This document shows, piece by piece, positions 53,695 to 63,946 of a stretch of 64,000 nt of DNA. The DNA is taken from assembly GCF_001152565.1 (NCBI RefSeq), contig NZ_CQAZ01000004.1, positions 124,001 to 188,000 of the forward strand, given 5' to 3'. A program made the translations under genes and the position numbers. Within the stretch, counting starts at the first letter, position 1; each line of letters starts with the position of its first letter. The notes under the pieces are model-generated. The model was not told the origin of the DNA, did not search any database, and worked only from the letters and a program-made list of their open reading frames with translations. Source of the stretch: Yersinia pekkanenii. GTDB lineage: Bacteria; Pseudomonadota; Gammaproteobacteria; Enterobacterales; Enterobacteriaceae.

Positions 53695-54591
53695 GTGTAT
53701 TCAGGATTGTTGATCATACTTTTGCCCTTAATTATGGGTTATCTGATCCCACTTAGCCGTAAGTCATTAATTCAATTAATTAACCGCTTATTAAGCTGGA
53801 TGGTCTACGTTATTTTATTCTTTATGGGGATTAGCCTGGCGTTTCTGGAAAACCTCAGTGCAAATCTGCTGCTTATTCTCCAGTACACTGGTGTCTTTTT
53901 TCTGTGTATTTTTTGTGCCAACTTACTTGCCCTGTTGTTACTCGAACGCAAAATACCGTGGAAGAATACTCACCGTCAGGAAGTCTTGCCGTCACGGCTG
54001 CATATGGCGCTGGAATCATTAAAACTGTGCGGCGTGGTGATTATTGGCTTCCTACTGGGTTTAAGCCAGTGGGAGTGGTTGCAATTTGCGGCGAAAGGCA
54101 GCGAATTGGCACTGATTTTCCTGCTATTTTTAGTCGGGATCCAATTGCGTAACAGCGGTATGACACTGCGTCAGATAGTGCTAAACCGCCGTGGTACTAT
54201 AGTGGCATTGGTGGGGGTGAGCAGTGCATTGGCAGGCGGTGTACTCGCGGCGCTATTGATTGGTTTGCCGATTAAAACTGGGCTGGCGATGGCCTCTGGC
54301 TTTGGTTGGTATTCACTGTCAGGTATTTTGCTAACCGATGCATTCGGGCCAGTGATTGGCAGCGCGGCATTCTTCAATGACCTGGCCCGCGAATTAGTGG
54401 CTATCATGCTCATCCCAACACTGATACGCAGCAGCCGATCCACCGCCCTTGGCCTATGTGGTGCCACCTCGATGGACTTTACTCTGCCAGTATTACAGCG
54501 CAGTGGCGGGCTGGAAATGGTCCCTGCCGCTATCGTCCACGGCTTTTTACTGAGCCTGTTAGCCCCGATATTGATCGCGTTCTTTTCTTAA
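53695..54591 (+). CDS. lysO: Lysine exporter LysO
   Basis: LysO (YbjE) exports L-lysine and confers resistance to thialysine. The 298-residue membrane protein has about eight helices and matches E. coli LysO throughout, including ISLAFLENL, KLCGVVIIGFLLGLS, QLRNSGMTLRQIVLNRRG, FGWYSLSGILLTDAFGPV and CGATSMDFTLPVLQRSGG. The start is GTG, preceded by AGGACGG. An ERIC-like element lies in its leader. E. coli lysO is controlled by ArgP; no site was assigned here. Confidence 0.95.
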   Translation: MYSGLLIILLPLIMGYLIPLSRKSLIQLINRLLSWMVYVILFFMGISLAFLENLSANLLLILQYTGVFFLCIFCANLLALLLLERKIPWKNTHRQEVLPSRLHMALESLKLCGVVIIGFLLGLSQWEWLQFAAKGSELALIFLLFLVGIQLRNSGMTLRQIVLNRRGTIVALVGVSSALAGGVLAALLIGLPIKTGLAMASGFGWYSLSGILLTDAFGPVIGSAAFFNDLARELVAIMLIPTLIRSSRSTALGLCGATSMDFTLPVLQRSGGLEMVPAAIVHGFLLSLLAPILIAFFS

Positions 54592-54606
54592 TCATTTTAT
54601 GACGTT

Positions 54607-54634
54607 GCGCAGTGGCTCTTCCAATTCACTGCGC
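54607..54634 (+). terminator. Hairpin after lysO
   Basis: 8-bp stem GCGCAGTG / CACTGCGC with a 12-base loop, 15 bp past the lysO stop, followed by GCCCTCTCCTTTG. It is a possible terminator with a poor T-run. Confidence 0.5.
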
Positions 54635-54674
54635 GCCCTCTCCTTTGTGAATGAATTCTCATTCGCAGCAAAAG

Positions 54675-54688
54675 TTGCGCTAAATCAA
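54675..54688 (+). promoter_or_regulatory. FNR-like site upstream of hcp
   Basis: TTGCG-CTAA-ATCAA matches TTGAT-N4-ATCAA in eight of ten positions. It is centred about 70 bases before a start expected near 54752 (if TATCCT at 54740-54745 is the -10). E. coli hcp also has an FNR site near -72, so the position is consistent. Confidence 0.5.
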
Positions 54689-54749
54689 AACACGTTGAAA
54701 CTGCATTAAAAAAACCTTTTTAAACCCACTCTACACATCTATCCTTTTA

Positions 54750-54772
54750 AACATGCATTAAAAATGCAATTT
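54750..54772 (+). promoter_or_regulatory. NsrR-type operator upstream of hcp
   Basis: AACATGCATTA-A-AAATGCAATTT is an 11-1-11 inverted repeat close to the NsrR consensus (AAGATGCATTT-N-AAATGCATCTT). It lies between the probable -10 and the hcp ribosome binding site, where a nitric-oxide-sensing repressor would block transcription. E. coli hcp-hcr is an NsrR target. Confidence 0.7.
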
Positions 54773-54789
54773 TAAAAAGGGAAATAATT

Positions 54790-56442
54790 ATGTTCTGTGT
54801 GCAATGTGAACAAACCATCCGAACGCCTGCGGGCAACGGCTGCTCTTACGCCCAGGGGATGTGCGGGAAAACCGCAGAAACCTCTGATTTACAAGATTTA
54901 TTAGTTGCCGTGTTACAAGGACTTTCGGCTTGGGCACTGACCGCCCGTGAATTTGGCATTATCGATCATCAAATTGACAGTTTTGCACCCAGAGCCTTCT
55001 TTTCGACCCTGACGAATGTCAACTTCGACTCAGACAGGATCGTTGGCTATGCCAAAGAAGCCATTTTGTTGCGCCAATCGCTGGCAATTCGTTGCCGCTT
55101 GATCGATAGCACTATCACCGTTGATCACCCGCTGGCTGAACTGCAACTGCAGTCCGACGATATCCCTACCCTGCAACAGCAGTCACAGCAATTCGCCCTG
55201 AATAGCGATAAAGCGGAGGTCGGCGATGATATTCACGGCTTGCGGATGCTGTGTTTGTATGGTCTGAAAGGGGCCGCAGCCTATATGGAACATGCCCATG
55301 TACTGGGCCAGTTTGATGAACAAATTTATGCCGATTATCATGCCTATATGGCCTGGTTGGGTACCCAACCGCATGATGTCGATACCTTGCTGAATAACGC
55401 GATGGGCATTGGCAAAATGAACTTCAATGTGATGGCTATTTTGGATCGCGGCGAAACTCAGGCCTACGGTGATCCGCAGCCAACCTCGGTGAATGTACGC
55501 CCGGTGGCGGGTAAAGCCATTCTCATCTCCGGTCATGATCTCAAAGACTTACAAATGTTGCTGGAGCAGACCCAGGGAACCGGCATCAATATTTATACCC
55601 ACGGTGAAATGCTGCCCGCGCACGGCTACCCAGAATTAAAACGCTACCCACATCTGGTCGGCAACTACGGCAGTGGCTGGCAGAACCAGCAGACCGAGTT
55701 CGCCAAATTCCCCGGCCCGATCCTGATGACATCCAACTGTATCATTGATCCGAACGTGGGCAATTACGGTGACCGAATCTGGACCCGCAGTATTGTTGGT
55801 TGGCCGGGTGTTAATCATCTGGATGGTGAAGATTTTACCCCGGTGATTGAGCAGGCATTAGGAATGGCGGGCTTCCCGTACAATGAACTGGAACACCTGA
55901 TTACCGTTGGCTTTGGCCGCCAGACCTTGTTGAACGCAGCGGATACCGTTATTGATTTGGTCGCCAGCAAAAAACTGCGCCACGTCTTTTTGGTGGGCGG
56001 CTGTGATGGTAGCCGCACTGAACGCAGCTATTTCACCGATTTTGCCCGCGGTGTCCCGCAAGATTGCATCATTATGACCCTGGCTTGCGGCAAATACCGC
56101 TTCAACAAACTGGATTTCGGCACACTAGAAGGATTGCCGCGCCTGCTGGATGTCGGCCAGTGTAATGATGCTTACGCTGCCATCATGCTGGCGGTTAAAT
56201 TATCAGAAAAATTGGGGTGTACCGTCAATGACCTGCCACTCAGCCTGGTGCTGTCATGGTTTGAACAAAAAGCCATTGTCATTTTGCTGACATTGCTGTC
56301 ATTAGGCGTAAAAAATATTTATACCGGCCCGACCGCGCCGGGCTTCCTGACTGACAACCTGATGGCAATCCTCTACGAGAAATTTGGTATGCGGCCAATT
56401 ACCACCGTAGAACAGGATATGAATGCGATTCTGGCTAATTAA
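54790..56442 (+). CDS. hcp: Hydroxylamine reductase (hybrid-cluster protein)
   Basis: Hcp is a hybrid iron-sulfur-oxygen cluster protein that reduces nitric oxide or hydroxylamine and acts in nitrosative stress and protein S-nitrosylation under anaerobiosis. The 550-residue protein has the N-terminal cluster motif Cys3-X2-Cys6-X11-Cys18-X6-Cys25 ([10 protein letters not shown]), the enterobacterial type. Hybrid-cluster ligands are in [29 protein letters not shown] and the C-terminal [20 protein letters not shown]. It is followed by its reductase gene hcr. Confidence 0.98.
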   Translation: MFCVQCEQTIRTPAGNGCSYAQGMCGKTAETSDLQDLLVAVLQGLSAWALTAREFGIIDHQIDSFAPRAFFSTLTNVNFDSDRIVGYAKEAILLRQSLAIRCRLIDSTITVDHPLAELQLQSDDIPTLQQQSQQFALNSDKAEVGDDIHGLRMLCLYGLKGAAAYMEHAHVLGQFDEQIYADYHAYMAWLGTQPHDVDTLLNNAMGIGKMNFNVMAILDRGETQAYGDPQPTSVNVRPVAGKAILISGHDLKDLQMLLEQTQGTGINIYTHGEMLPAHGYPELKRYPHLVGNYGSGWQNQQTEFAKFPGPILMTSNCIIDPNVGNYGDRIWTRSIVGWPGVNHLDGEDFTPVIEQALGMAGFPYNELEHLITVGFGRQTLLNAADTVIDLVASKKLRHVFLVGGCDGSRTERSYFTDFARGVPQDCIIMTLACGKYRFNKLDFGTLEGLPRLLDVGQCNDAYAAIMLAVKLSEKLGCTVNDLPLSLVLSWFEQKAIVILLTLLSLGVKNIYTGPTAPGFLTDNLMAILYEKFGMRPITTVEQDMNAILAN

Positions 56443-56563
56443 GCCGCCGTTTTGGCTAAATAAGTGATAACGCCTTGCCTGACCCGTGCGCATTCTTGCC
56501 ATGGGTTGGGCATTATTACTGGTTTTTTGCCTGAGAATAACCTGATTCGTTGTGAGGCTCCCA

Positions 56564-57586
56564 ATGACTGATTTTATCCCCACCGACTGCCCAACCGCCC
56601 TCTGCCCCAACCGCATGCAAGTTCACTCCATCAAGCAAGAAACCCCAGATGTCTGGAGTCTGCGGTTGATTAATCATGATTTTTACCCTTATCTGCCGGG
56701 ACAATATGCCTTGGTCAGCATTCGCAACAGTGATGAAACCCTGAGGGCTTATACGCTTTCCTCTACGCCAGGTTTAAGTCCGTTTATCCAACTCACCGTG
56801 CGCTGTTTAGCCAATGGTCAGGGATCAAACTGGCTAACTCAACAGGTTAAAGTAGGCGACTTTCTGTGGCTTTCCGATGCTCAAGGTGAGTTTACCTGCG
56901 CCAATGCCAATGATGACCACTACCTGATGTTAGCCGCCGGTTGCGGCGTTACACCCGTAATGTCGATGTGCCGTGACTTACTGGCACGCCGTCCACAGAC
57001 TGATATCCGGGTAATTTTTAATGTTCGCTCACCGGCAGATGTGATTTTTGCCGATGTCTGGCAAGCCTTGTTGCAGCGCTATCCCCAGCAATTACAGCTC
57101 ACATTAATAGCTGAATCAGCCGCCACGGACGGATTTATTGCAGGCAGAATCAATGCTCAAATAATGCAGCAGATTGCGCCGGACATCCGCCGTCGCCGTG
57201 TGATGACCTGTGGACCGGCCCCGTATATGGATTGGGTTGAACAGTATTGCCGCGAGCAGTCAGTGCCAGCAGATCATGTCCAGAAAGAGCCATTCCGTAC
57301 ATCTGATGAAGTTATCGATGCCAACAATGAATTGACGATGACCATAAGTCATTCACTGCGCAGGGTGAAAGTCCCGGTAGGCGTTTCATTGCTATTGGCA
57401 CTGGAACAACACCAAGTACCGGTGATGGCGGCCTGCCGCGCGGGAGTTTGTGGCTCGTGTAAAACCCAGATTTTGCACGGTGCATATACCACCAGTAGCA
57501 CCATGACCCTGACCGACGACGAGGTTGCCCAAGGTTATGTGCTGGCATGCAGTTGCCAGCTACAAGGTGATATCCAACTGGCTTGA
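56564..57586 (+). CDS. hcr: NADH oxidoreductase Hcr (Hcp reductase)
   Basis: Hcr passes electrons from NADH to Hcp through FAD and a [2Fe-2S] cluster. The order is a flavin domain (RAYTLSSTPG near residue 62), an NAD-binding domain (LAAGCGVTPVMSMCRDLL; TCGPAPYMDWVE) and a C-terminal plant-type ferredoxin domain with CRAGVCGSCKTQ and a fourth Cys in VLACSC. The start at 56564 (MTDFIPTDCPTALCPNRMQV) follows GTGAGG. An in-frame GTG at 56552 would add four residues. At 340 residues it is longer than E. coli Hcr (322), mainly in the linker before the ferredoxin domain. Confidence 0.95.
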   Translation: MTDFIPTDCPTALCPNRMQVHSIKQETPDVWSLRLINHDFYPYLPGQYALVSIRNSDETLRAYTLSSTPGLSPFIQLTVRCLANGQGSNWLTQQVKVGDFLWLSDAQGEFTCANANDDHYLMLAAGCGVTPVMSMCRDLLARRPQTDIRVIFNVRSPADVIFADVWQALLQRYPQQLQLTLIAESAATDGFIAGRINAQIMQQIAPDIRRRRVMTCGPAPYMDWVEQYCREQSVPADHVQKEPFRTSDEVIDANNELTMTISHSLRRVKVPVGVSLLLALEQHQVPVMAACRAGVCGSCKTQILHGAYTTSSTMTLTDDEVAQGYVLACSCQLQGDIQLA

Positions 57587-57597
57587 TAGAATTCCGC

Positions 57598-57626
57598 TTG
57601 CCCCATTACTGCCATTAATGGGGCAA
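57598..57626 (+). terminator. Terminator after hcr
   Basis: Perfect 11-bp stem TTGCCCCATTA / TAATGGGGCAA with a 7-base loop, followed by TTATTGTC, 11 bp past the hcr stop. Confidence 0.75.
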
Positions 57627-57696
57627 TTATTGTCAAACGCGCCATACTTTGACTTCATAGAATAATGACTCGCCATTAATCCTTGAGGGAACAATA

Positions 57697-59418
57697 ATGA
57701 AGCAAACTGTGGCAACACTGGTGGCAAAAACGTTGGAACAAGCTGGCGTTAAGCGCATTTGGGGCGTAACTGGCGACTCACTCAATGGTCTGAGTGATAG
57801 CCTGCATCGTATGGGAACTATCGAGTGGTTAGGGACACGCCATGAGGAGGTTGCCGCTTTCGCTGCGGGTGCTGAAGCACAACTCACTGGGCAGTTAGCG
57901 GTATGTGCCGGTTCCTGTGGCCCCGGTAACTTGCATCTGATTAATGGCTTATTTGATTGCCATCGCAATCATGTTCCGGTGCTGGCTATTGCCGCACATA
58001 TTCCTTCCAGCGAAATTGGCAGTGGTTATTTTCAAGAAACCCATCCCCAAGAACTGTTTCGCGAATGCAGCCACTATTGTGAATTGGTTTCTAATCCAGA
58101 GCAGTTACCACGGGTGCTGGAAATCGCCATGCGTCAGGCCATTCTTAACCGTGGCGTTTCAGTGATTGTGTTACCGGGCGATATCGCGTTGCAACCCGCC
58201 CCCGAAGATGCCGCTGTCGTGTGGCAAACACCCACACTGCCATTAGTTCAACCGCTTATGAGTGAGTTAAACATTCTGGCTCAGATGCTGAACAAGGCAA
58301 AAAACATCACCCTGATGTGTGGTAGCGGCTGTGCTGATGCCCATGATGAAGTGGTGAAACTGGCTGAAATGCTGCAAGCACCGGTGGTGCATGCTCTACG
58401 CGGTAAAGAACATATTGAGTGGGATAATCCTTACAGTGTGGGTATGACCGGATTGATTGGTTTCGCCTCTGGTTATCATGCCATGATCAACGCCGATACT
58501 TTGCTGCTGCTGGGGACACAGTTCCCCTACCGCGCGTTTTATCCCACCCATGCAAATATCATCCAGATTGATATCAACCCCGGTAGTATTGGCGCTCATT
58601 GCCCAGTGAATATGGCGTTGGTCGGCGATATCAAAACCACCCTTACTGCACTTTTACCACAGTTAGAAGCCAAAAGTGATAGTCCGTTTTTGACCAAAGC
58701 GCTGGAACACTATCGTACCACCCGCAAAGATCTGGACGGGCTGGCGACGGCCAATGACAACCAGCCGATTCATCCGCAATATCTGGCACAGCAAATCAGC
58801 CGCCATGCCACCGATGATGCCATTTTCACCTGTGATGTTGGCACCCCCACGGTATGGGCGGCCCGCTATCTGGAGATGAACGGTAAGCGGCGATTGTTGG
58901 GGTCGTTTAACCATGGTTCAATGGCTAATGCCATGCCACAAGCCATTGGTGCGCAAGCCACCGCCCCCGGCAGGCAAGTGGTGGCCTTATGTGGTGACGG
59001 CGGTTTCACTATGCTGATGGGGGATTTTCTCACGCTGGCACAATTAAAACTGCCAGTGAAAATTGTGGTGTTTAATAACAGTGTGCTGGGGTTCGTCGCG
59101 ATGGAGATGAAAGCCGGTGGTTATCTGACCGATGGCACTGACTTACATAATCCGGACTTTGCCGCCATTGCCAATGCAGCGGGTATCAAAGGGATACGGG
59201 TAGAGAAAGCCTCTGAGCTGGATGCCGCACTGGAAAGCGCATTTGCGCATCCGGGGCCGGTATTGGTGGATGTGGTCACCGCCAAGCAAGAGCTATCAAT
59301 GCCACCACAAATCAAGTTTGAACAGGCCAAAGGATTCAGCTTGTATATGCTAAGAGCCATCATCAATGGCCGTGGTGATGAAATCGTCGAACTGGCGAAG
59401 ACCAACTGGCTGCGTTAA
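57697..59418 (+). CDS. poxB: Pyruvate dehydrogenase (ubiquinone) PoxB
   Basis: PoxB is the peripheral membrane flavoenzyme that decarboxylates pyruvate to acetate, passing electrons to ubiquinone in stationary phase. The 573 residues have the TPP PYR domain (activating Glu50 in TRHEEVAAF), a central FAD domain, and the TPP PP domain motif [14 protein letters not shown] with the NN pair ([10 protein letters not shown]). The C-terminal lipid-binding helix ends about [15 protein letters not shown] precedes the ATG. It has its own promoter region after the hcr terminator. E. coli poxB is RpoS-dependent. Confidence 0.98.
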   Translation: MKQTVATLVAKTLEQAGVKRIWGVTGDSLNGLSDSLHRMGTIEWLGTRHEEVAAFAAGAEAQLTGQLAVCAGSCGPGNLHLINGLFDCHRNHVPVLAIAAHIPSSEIGSGYFQETHPQELFRECSHYCELVSNPEQLPRVLEIAMRQAILNRGVSVIVLPGDIALQPAPEDAAVVWQTPTLPLVQPLMSELNILAQMLNKAKNITLMCGSGCADAHDEVVKLAEMLQAPVVHALRGKEHIEWDNPYSVGMTGLIGFASGYHAMINADTLLLLGTQFPYRAFYPTHANIIQIDINPGSIGAHCPVNMALVGDIKTTLTALLPQLEAKSDSPFLTKALEHYRTTRKDLDGLATANDNQPIHPQYLAQQISRHATDDAIFTCDVGTPTVWAARYLEMNGKRRLLGSFNHGSMANAMPQAIGAQATAPGRQVVALCGDGGFTMLMGDFLTLAQLKLPVKIVVFNNSVLGFVAMEMKAGGYLTDGTDLHNPDFAAIANAAGIKGIRVEKASELDAALESAFAHPGPVLVDVVTAKQELSMPPQIKFEQAKGFSLYMLRAIINGRGDEIVELAKTNWLR

Positions 59419-59462
59419 TAAAAAACGTGGCAATAGCTATAGAACTTCCTCGCTTCTCCCGT

Positions 59463-59493
59463 CACAGAGACCGGTTTCATACCGGTCTCTGTG
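59463..59493 (+). terminator. Perfect hairpin after poxB
   Basis: 13-bp perfect stem CACAGAGACCGGT / ACCGGTCTCTGTG with loop TTCAT, 45 bp past the poxB stop. The T-run is missing (GCAAAAAAC follows), so it may work with Rho or stabilise the 3-prime end. Confidence 0.65.
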
Positions 59494-59638
59494 GCAAAAA
59501 ACACGATGTCAGATCCCTCGCCCTCAGCGGAGCTAATCTGCATACTCAGAGCAAAATCTTACAGTGAGAAAATAGAGGGATACAAAACGGATGATTATAT
59601 CTCATTGTTAATTTCATACTCGTTACGTCTTTTTTTCA

Positions 59639-59962
59639 ATGACCCAAAAATCTTTTTTAATACCAGATAATATTCTTTCACCGCAGATACCCGCTGGCAG
59701 CGATGAATTTTTAATTAGCCGGATAAAATATATAGACAAATTTTTCCAATTACGTGCCAACACGTTTTCCAAAATTTTTATTCTCGGTGCCTGCTTTGAT
59801 TCCAGAGCGATTAGATTTCAGGATCAGTTACGCCAAGCTTTGTTTATGAACTCGACCAGCCAGTATCTAAAAAATAAAATAGCAAAATTACAATAAGTTA
59901 GTATTCCAGACTTACAGAATTTACGCTATATCCCCATTGGTTTTAATCAGCAAATAAACCGT
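59639..59962 (+). pseudogene. Fragment of an LCM-family SAM methyltransferase
   Basis: The frame opens MTQKSFLIPDN and contains FSKIFILGACFDSRAIRF, a match to the SAM-binding VVILGAGFDSRAYRF-type motif of leucine-carboxyl-methyltransferase-like proteins. It stops at a TAA (59894-59896). The same frame continues past the stop as VSIPDLQNLRYIPIGFNQQ, which fits the family region after the DxPxTQ block. The C-terminal half is absent, and the motif before the break (FMNSTSQYLKNK) is degraded. It is a decayed gene between poxB and ltaE, AT-rich relative to its neighbours. Confidence 0.7.
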
Positions 59963-60070
59963 TATTGCGGGATTAATATCCTATTTAGAACAAATAACTT
60001 TTTAGTTGGCTTTTTTGTTTCAATATTCTCGTTATGATGAAGCAACTATTTTCCAGCCCGTGAGAAAATT

Positions 60071-61090
60071 ATGCTGATCGATTTACGCAGTGACACAGTA
60101 ACGCAACCTAACGCTGCAATGCGCCATGCCATGGCCAATGCCGACGTCGGCGATGATGTGTATGGCGATGACCCGACGGTCAATGTTTTACAAGCCGAAG
60201 CCGCCAGGCTATCAGGTAAAGAAGCCGCTCTGTTCCTACCTAGCGGCACCCAGGCCAATCTGGTGGCATTATTAACTCACTGCCAGCGAGGTGAAGAATA
60301 TATTGTCGGTCAAAAAGCCCATAATTACCTATATGAAGCGGGTGGGGCCGCAGTGCTGGGTAGTATTCAACCACAACCGATTGATGCCAATGATGACGGT
60401 ACTTTGCCACTGGATAAAGTGCTGGCGGCCATCAAACCCGACGATATCCATTTCGCCCAGACCCGGCTGTTGAGTTTGGAAAATACCCATAGCGGTAAAG
60501 TGTTACCACTGAGTTATTTGCAGCAAGCCTGGGCATTAACCCGCGAGAAGAAATTGGCCTTACATATCGACGGCGCACGTATTTTTAATGCCGCCGTAGC
60601 GCTAAATGTACCGCTGAGCGAGATAAGCCAATATTGCGATACCCTGACAATTTGCCTCTCGAAAGGGTTAGGAACCCCGGTCGGATCCCTGCTGTGTGGC
60701 AGTGCTGAATATATTCAACGCGCCCGCCGTTGGCGCAAAATGACCGGCGGTGGCATGCGGCAAGCCGGTATTCTGGCGGCGGCGGGGTTGTACGCATTCG
60801 AGCACAATATTGCCCGATTAAAAGATGACCACGACAATGCAGTGTGGTTAGAGCAGCAACTGCGCTCATTGGATATTGAAATTGTGGCACCGGGCGCGCA
60901 AACCAATGTGCTGTATATTAAGCAATCTGCCGAGTTAGCGGCCAAACTCGGCCCTTGGATGCACGAACGTGGTGTATTAATCAGTGCAGGCCCCATCACC
61001 CGAATGATTACCCATATCAATATCAGCCGCCAAGATCTGGAAAAAGTGGTCGCACTGTGGCGTGAATTTTTAACCGAGTTTCATTCATGA
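60071..61090 (+). CDS. ltaE: Low-specificity L-threonine aldolase
   Basis: LtaE is a PLP enzyme that cleaves L-threonine and L-allo-threonine to glycine and acetaldehyde. The 339 residues start [34 protein letters not shown] near 56 is typical, and the PLP lysine is Lys198 in [36 protein letters not shown]-type sequence follows (quoted as [13 protein letters not shown]). The stop overlaps the ybjT start by ATGA. It follows poxB with the methyltransferase remnant between them. Confidence 0.97.
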   Translation: MLIDLRSDTVTQPNAAMRHAMANADVGDDVYGDDPTVNVLQAEAARLSGKEAALFLPSGTQANLVALLTHCQRGEEYIVGQKAHNYLYEAGGAAVLGSIQPQPIDANDDGTLPLDKVLAAIKPDDIHFAQTRLLSLENTHSGKVLPLSYLQQAWALTREKKLALHIDGARIFNAAVALNVPLSEISQYCDTLTICLSKGLGTPVGSLLCGSAEYIQRARRWRKMTGGGMRQAGILAAAGLYAFEHNIARLKDDHDNAVWLEQQLRSLDIEIVAPGAQTNVLYIKQSAELAAKLGPWMHERGVLISAGPITRMITHINISRQDLEKVVALWREFLTEFHS

Positions 61091-62571
61091 TACCGCAACG
61101 GATATTGGTGCTAGGGGCCAGCGGCTATATCGGCCAGCATTTGATCCCACGTCTTAGCCAACAGGGCCATCATGTCACTGCCGCTGCCCGCCGCATCGAG
61201 TGGCTAAAAGAGCAGCCGTGGCCTGGCGTCGATTGCCGCTTTGTCGATCTTTATCAACCCGCAACCCTCACCGCTGCCTTGCAAGATATTGATGTGGTTT
61301 ATTATCTGGTGCATGGCATGGGCGACGGGCAGGATTTGATTGAGCAAGAACGCATTGCTGCCAACAATCTGAAGGCAGCGCTACAGACACCGCCGTCCTG
61401 CGTGAAACAAATCATTTATCTTGGCTCATTACAACCGGGTGATAGCCGCTCGCCCCATCTGGTCGCCCGTAAGTTGACCGGTGAGCTACTGCGCCAAAGT
61501 GGTATTCCGGTGACAGAATTGCGCGCCAGTATTATCGTCGGCCCAGGCTCTGCCGCGTTTGAAGTGATGCGTGATATGGTTTATAACCTGCCAATTCTGA
61601 CGCCTCCGCGCTGGGTACGTTCTAAATCGTCACCGGTTGCACTGGATAATCTGCTGGTTTATTTGACTGAGCTACTCAACCATCCGGCACCCGAGAACCG
61701 AATTTTCGATGTTGCCGGCCCGGAATACATTAGCTATCAAACAATGTTTGAGCGTTTTATTGCTATCAGTGGTAAACGGCGCTGGCTTATCCCTATTCCA
61801 CTACCCACCCGTTTTATCTCAGTCTATTTCATCAATATGATCACCTCGGTGCCAACCCCGATTGCCAGTGCCTTGATTGAAGGATTGAACCACGATTTAC
61901 CCGCCGAGGGTCAGGCTTTACAGGCGCTAATTCCACAGCAACTGGTGAGTTTTGACGATGCAGTCAGAGAGACACTGCGCCGTGAAGATGAAGTGGTAGA
62001 CTCAGCCGACTGGGGTTACGACCCCGAAGCCCGCGCCCGCTGGCGGCCCGGTTACGGTTTTTATCCTAAACAGGCAGGCTGCCAACTCTCTACCCGCGCC
62101 TCCAGTGAAGCGTTGTGGCATGTCGTGCAACAAATCGGCGGTAAAGAAGGTTATTTCTATGCCAATCCGTTATGGAAAACGCGTGCCTGGATGGATGACA
62201 TCGCCGGTGGTGGTGTGGTGTATGGCCGCCCGGATCGGGAAACACTCGAACTGGGTGACCTGATTGATGGCTGGAAAGTGATCACGATCAAACCATTACG
62301 CCAGTTGGCAATGATGTTCGGTATGAAGGCGCCGGGACTGGGCCGCCTGACCTTTACTATCAATGAGTTAGGCGGCCGTCGTCGTTTCGATGTCCGGGCA
62401 TGGTGGCACCCGGCAGGCTTTAGCGGCTTACTTTACTGGTTTGTGATGATGCCAGCACATCTGTTTATTTTCCGTGGCATGGCAAAACGCATTGCTAGCT
62501 TGGCGGAACAATATGACCACGAACGTAATATGCCACCGAAAAGCGAATCAGGTAGTGAGTCGGGCTCCTGA
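61087..62571 (+). CDS. ybjT: SDR-family protein YbjT (NAD(P)-binding, DUF2867)
   Basis: This homologue of E. coli YbjT has an N-terminal extended SDR-like Rossmann domain ([17 protein letters not shown] at residues 6-22). The C-terminal half is a DUF2867 domain with a hydrophobic segment ([18 protein letters not shown] near 450) that may anchor it to the membrane. No catalytic YxxxK triad is obvious, so enzymatic activity is uncertain. At 494 residues it is slightly longer than the E. coli form (476), partly through a Ser/Gly-rich tail. It is coupled to ltaE by an ATGA overlap. Confidence 0.92.
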   Translation: MIPQRILVLGASGYIGQHLIPRLSQQGHHVTAAARRIEWLKEQPWPGVDCRFVDLYQPATLTAALQDIDVVYYLVHGMGDGQDLIEQERIAANNLKAALQTPPSCVKQIIYLGSLQPGDSRSPHLVARKLTGELLRQSGIPVTELRASIIVGPGSAAFEVMRDMVYNLPILTPPRWVRSKSSPVALDNLLVYLTELLNHPAPENRIFDVAGPEYISYQTMFERFIAISGKRRWLIPIPLPTRFISVYFINMITSVPTPIASALIEGLNHDLPAEGQALQALIPQQLVSFDDAVRETLRREDEVVDSADWGYDPEARARWRPGYGFYPKQAGCQLSTRASSEALWHVVQQIGGKEGYFYANPLWKTRAWMDDIAGGGVVYGRPDRETLELGDLIDGWKVITIKPLRQLAMMFGMKAPGLGRLTFTINELGGRRRFDVRAWWHPAGFSGLLYWFVMMPAHLFIFRGMAKRIASLAEQYDHERNMPPKSESGSESGS

Positions 62572-62615
62572 ATAACACAGATGCTGACAATGAAACAATA
62601 ATTAACGGCTAATGG

Positions 62616-63545
62616 TTAGCGATTAATCGAACGCGCAATCCGGGTGTAGGTATGCCTGACACCTCGGATCGCCACACTATAGGCTTGGATATTTTCCGGC
62701 AATGCCATGCCCATATAACCGGTATCACCAATATGATGCAGATCTGCTCCGGCCATCTTACTCATCAGGGCTATCTGGCGGATGGTATTAATATCAGCGC
62801 CCTCTTGAGAGGTTCCTATTGCGGTCATCGCCAGTGCGCCATGAGTATGTGCGCAGTCAATCAGCGCCGCCACCTTCTGCTGGCTCATACCGGGTACTGT
62901 GCCTGGTGCGGGGATCAGTACGATATCCGCGCCCTGTTGCGCAAACCAGGCAACATCTTCTTCGCTGATAATAGCGCTACCGCTTTCCCGCACTATACCG
63001 GCGCCATGCATCTTACCGGTGATCAGTACCGCGCTATCGCCCACCGCCTCACGAATATCCTTGAGCGCCAATCCCAGCGAACGGTTGCTGACGCCGTTAT
63101 TCGGGTTACCGGTCAGCACCAGAACTTTGGCTCCCATCGTGACCAACCGCCGTGCATTCTCTGCTGTCGCGGCACGGCCGGGCTTCATTTTCCAAATATC
63201 ATCATGCACGCTCGCAAATTCTGGATCGACCGCCTCGAGATTGACGCCAATGATGCGCCCGGTCAGGCGTTGTAGTTCATGCAGCGTCTGTTCAGGGGCG
63301 ATACCGGCTGGCATACCTTGAATCAGCGGGTTCTCACTGTCGAACATATTAATCAGCAAAATATCCGCCCCTTGTGAAGCGGCAAGTTCAGCATTGGTGA
63401 CATTGTTCAGCAGCGGCTGAGTGATAGCGATAGTTTCACTCACCATCACACGCCCTTCACTGGCGCGAATGGAGTACATCAGCGCCGCTTTATCCATCTG
63501 CAGCAGATCGGAAGCACAACAGTCCAGTAAACGTTTATGTGCCAT
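62616..63545 (-). CDS. DUF7916 family protein (PEP phosphonomutase-like barrel)
   Basis: A 309-residue protein starting MAHKRLLDCCASDLLQMDKA. It resembles a conserved family usually named haloacid dehalogenase-like or DUF7916. It appears to be an alpha/beta barrel, with VSETIAITQPLLNNVTNAELA, GADILLINMFD, VLVLTGNPNNGVSN, LITGKMHGAG and HHIGDTGYMGMALPENI as landmarks. The activity is not known; relatives are often found beside sugar PTS genes, which are absent here. The start at 63545 has AGGGGG eight bases upstream. The frame is open to 63614. It converges on ybjT. Confidence 0.88.
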   Translation of the reverse strand: MAHKRLLDCCASDLLQMDKAALMYSIRASEGRVMVSETIAITQPLLNNVTNAELAASQGADILLINMFDSENPLIQGMPAGIAPEQTLHELQRLTGRIIGVNLEAVDPEFASVHDDIWKMKPGRAATAENARRLVTMGAKVLVLTGNPNNGVSNRSLGLALKDIREAVGDSAVLITGKMHGAGIVRESGSAIISEEDVAWFAQQGADIVLIPAPGTVPGMSQQKVAALIDCAHTHGALAMTAIGTSQEGADINTIRQIALMSKMAGADLHHIGDTGYMGMALPENIQAYSVAIRGVRHTYTRIARSINR

Positions 63546-63946
63546 GAGTGATACCCCCTTATTGATTAACAAATTTATGAGTCTCGCCAGCGATAATTTC
63601 CACCGATATGTCAACTATCCATGGTAAAACGTCATACTGTGATCCACTTATGTACCAAATATATACCATTATTAATATTTGTAATATCTCACAGACAAAG
63701 CAATGTGCGAAATGTGATCAAAGCATGGTTTATCAGCAGAGGCTGTATCGTCAAATAATGGCTGAAAGAGAAAACAGGTTATCGCCATAACCATAGGCCG
63801 GTGGAATACATTTTGGCGATTTGACCGACCTACTCGGCCCTTTCTGATTGCATAACGCATCATTTCACGGAAGAATGGCATCTTATTTGCTGGGCGAATA
63901 ATTCTAAACGCTAGCATTCTGATTTTTGGTGGGAACCGAATTCGCT
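63546..63946. other. Intergenic region upstream of the DUF7916 gene and ybjS
   Basis: About 400 bases between divergent genes. The minus-strand frame 63672-63917 (81 codons, starting MLAFRIIRPANKMPFFREM) is the only sizeable ORF. It is arginine-rich, has no clear ribosome binding site and matches nothing I know, so it is not called. No terminators were seen. Confidence 0.45.

Noticed and set aside
62652-63275. 207-codon plus-strand frame over the DUF7916 gene
   Set aside because: The minus-strand protein is a conserved barrel with a good start. The plus-strand frame is rich in Cys and His without a family pattern.
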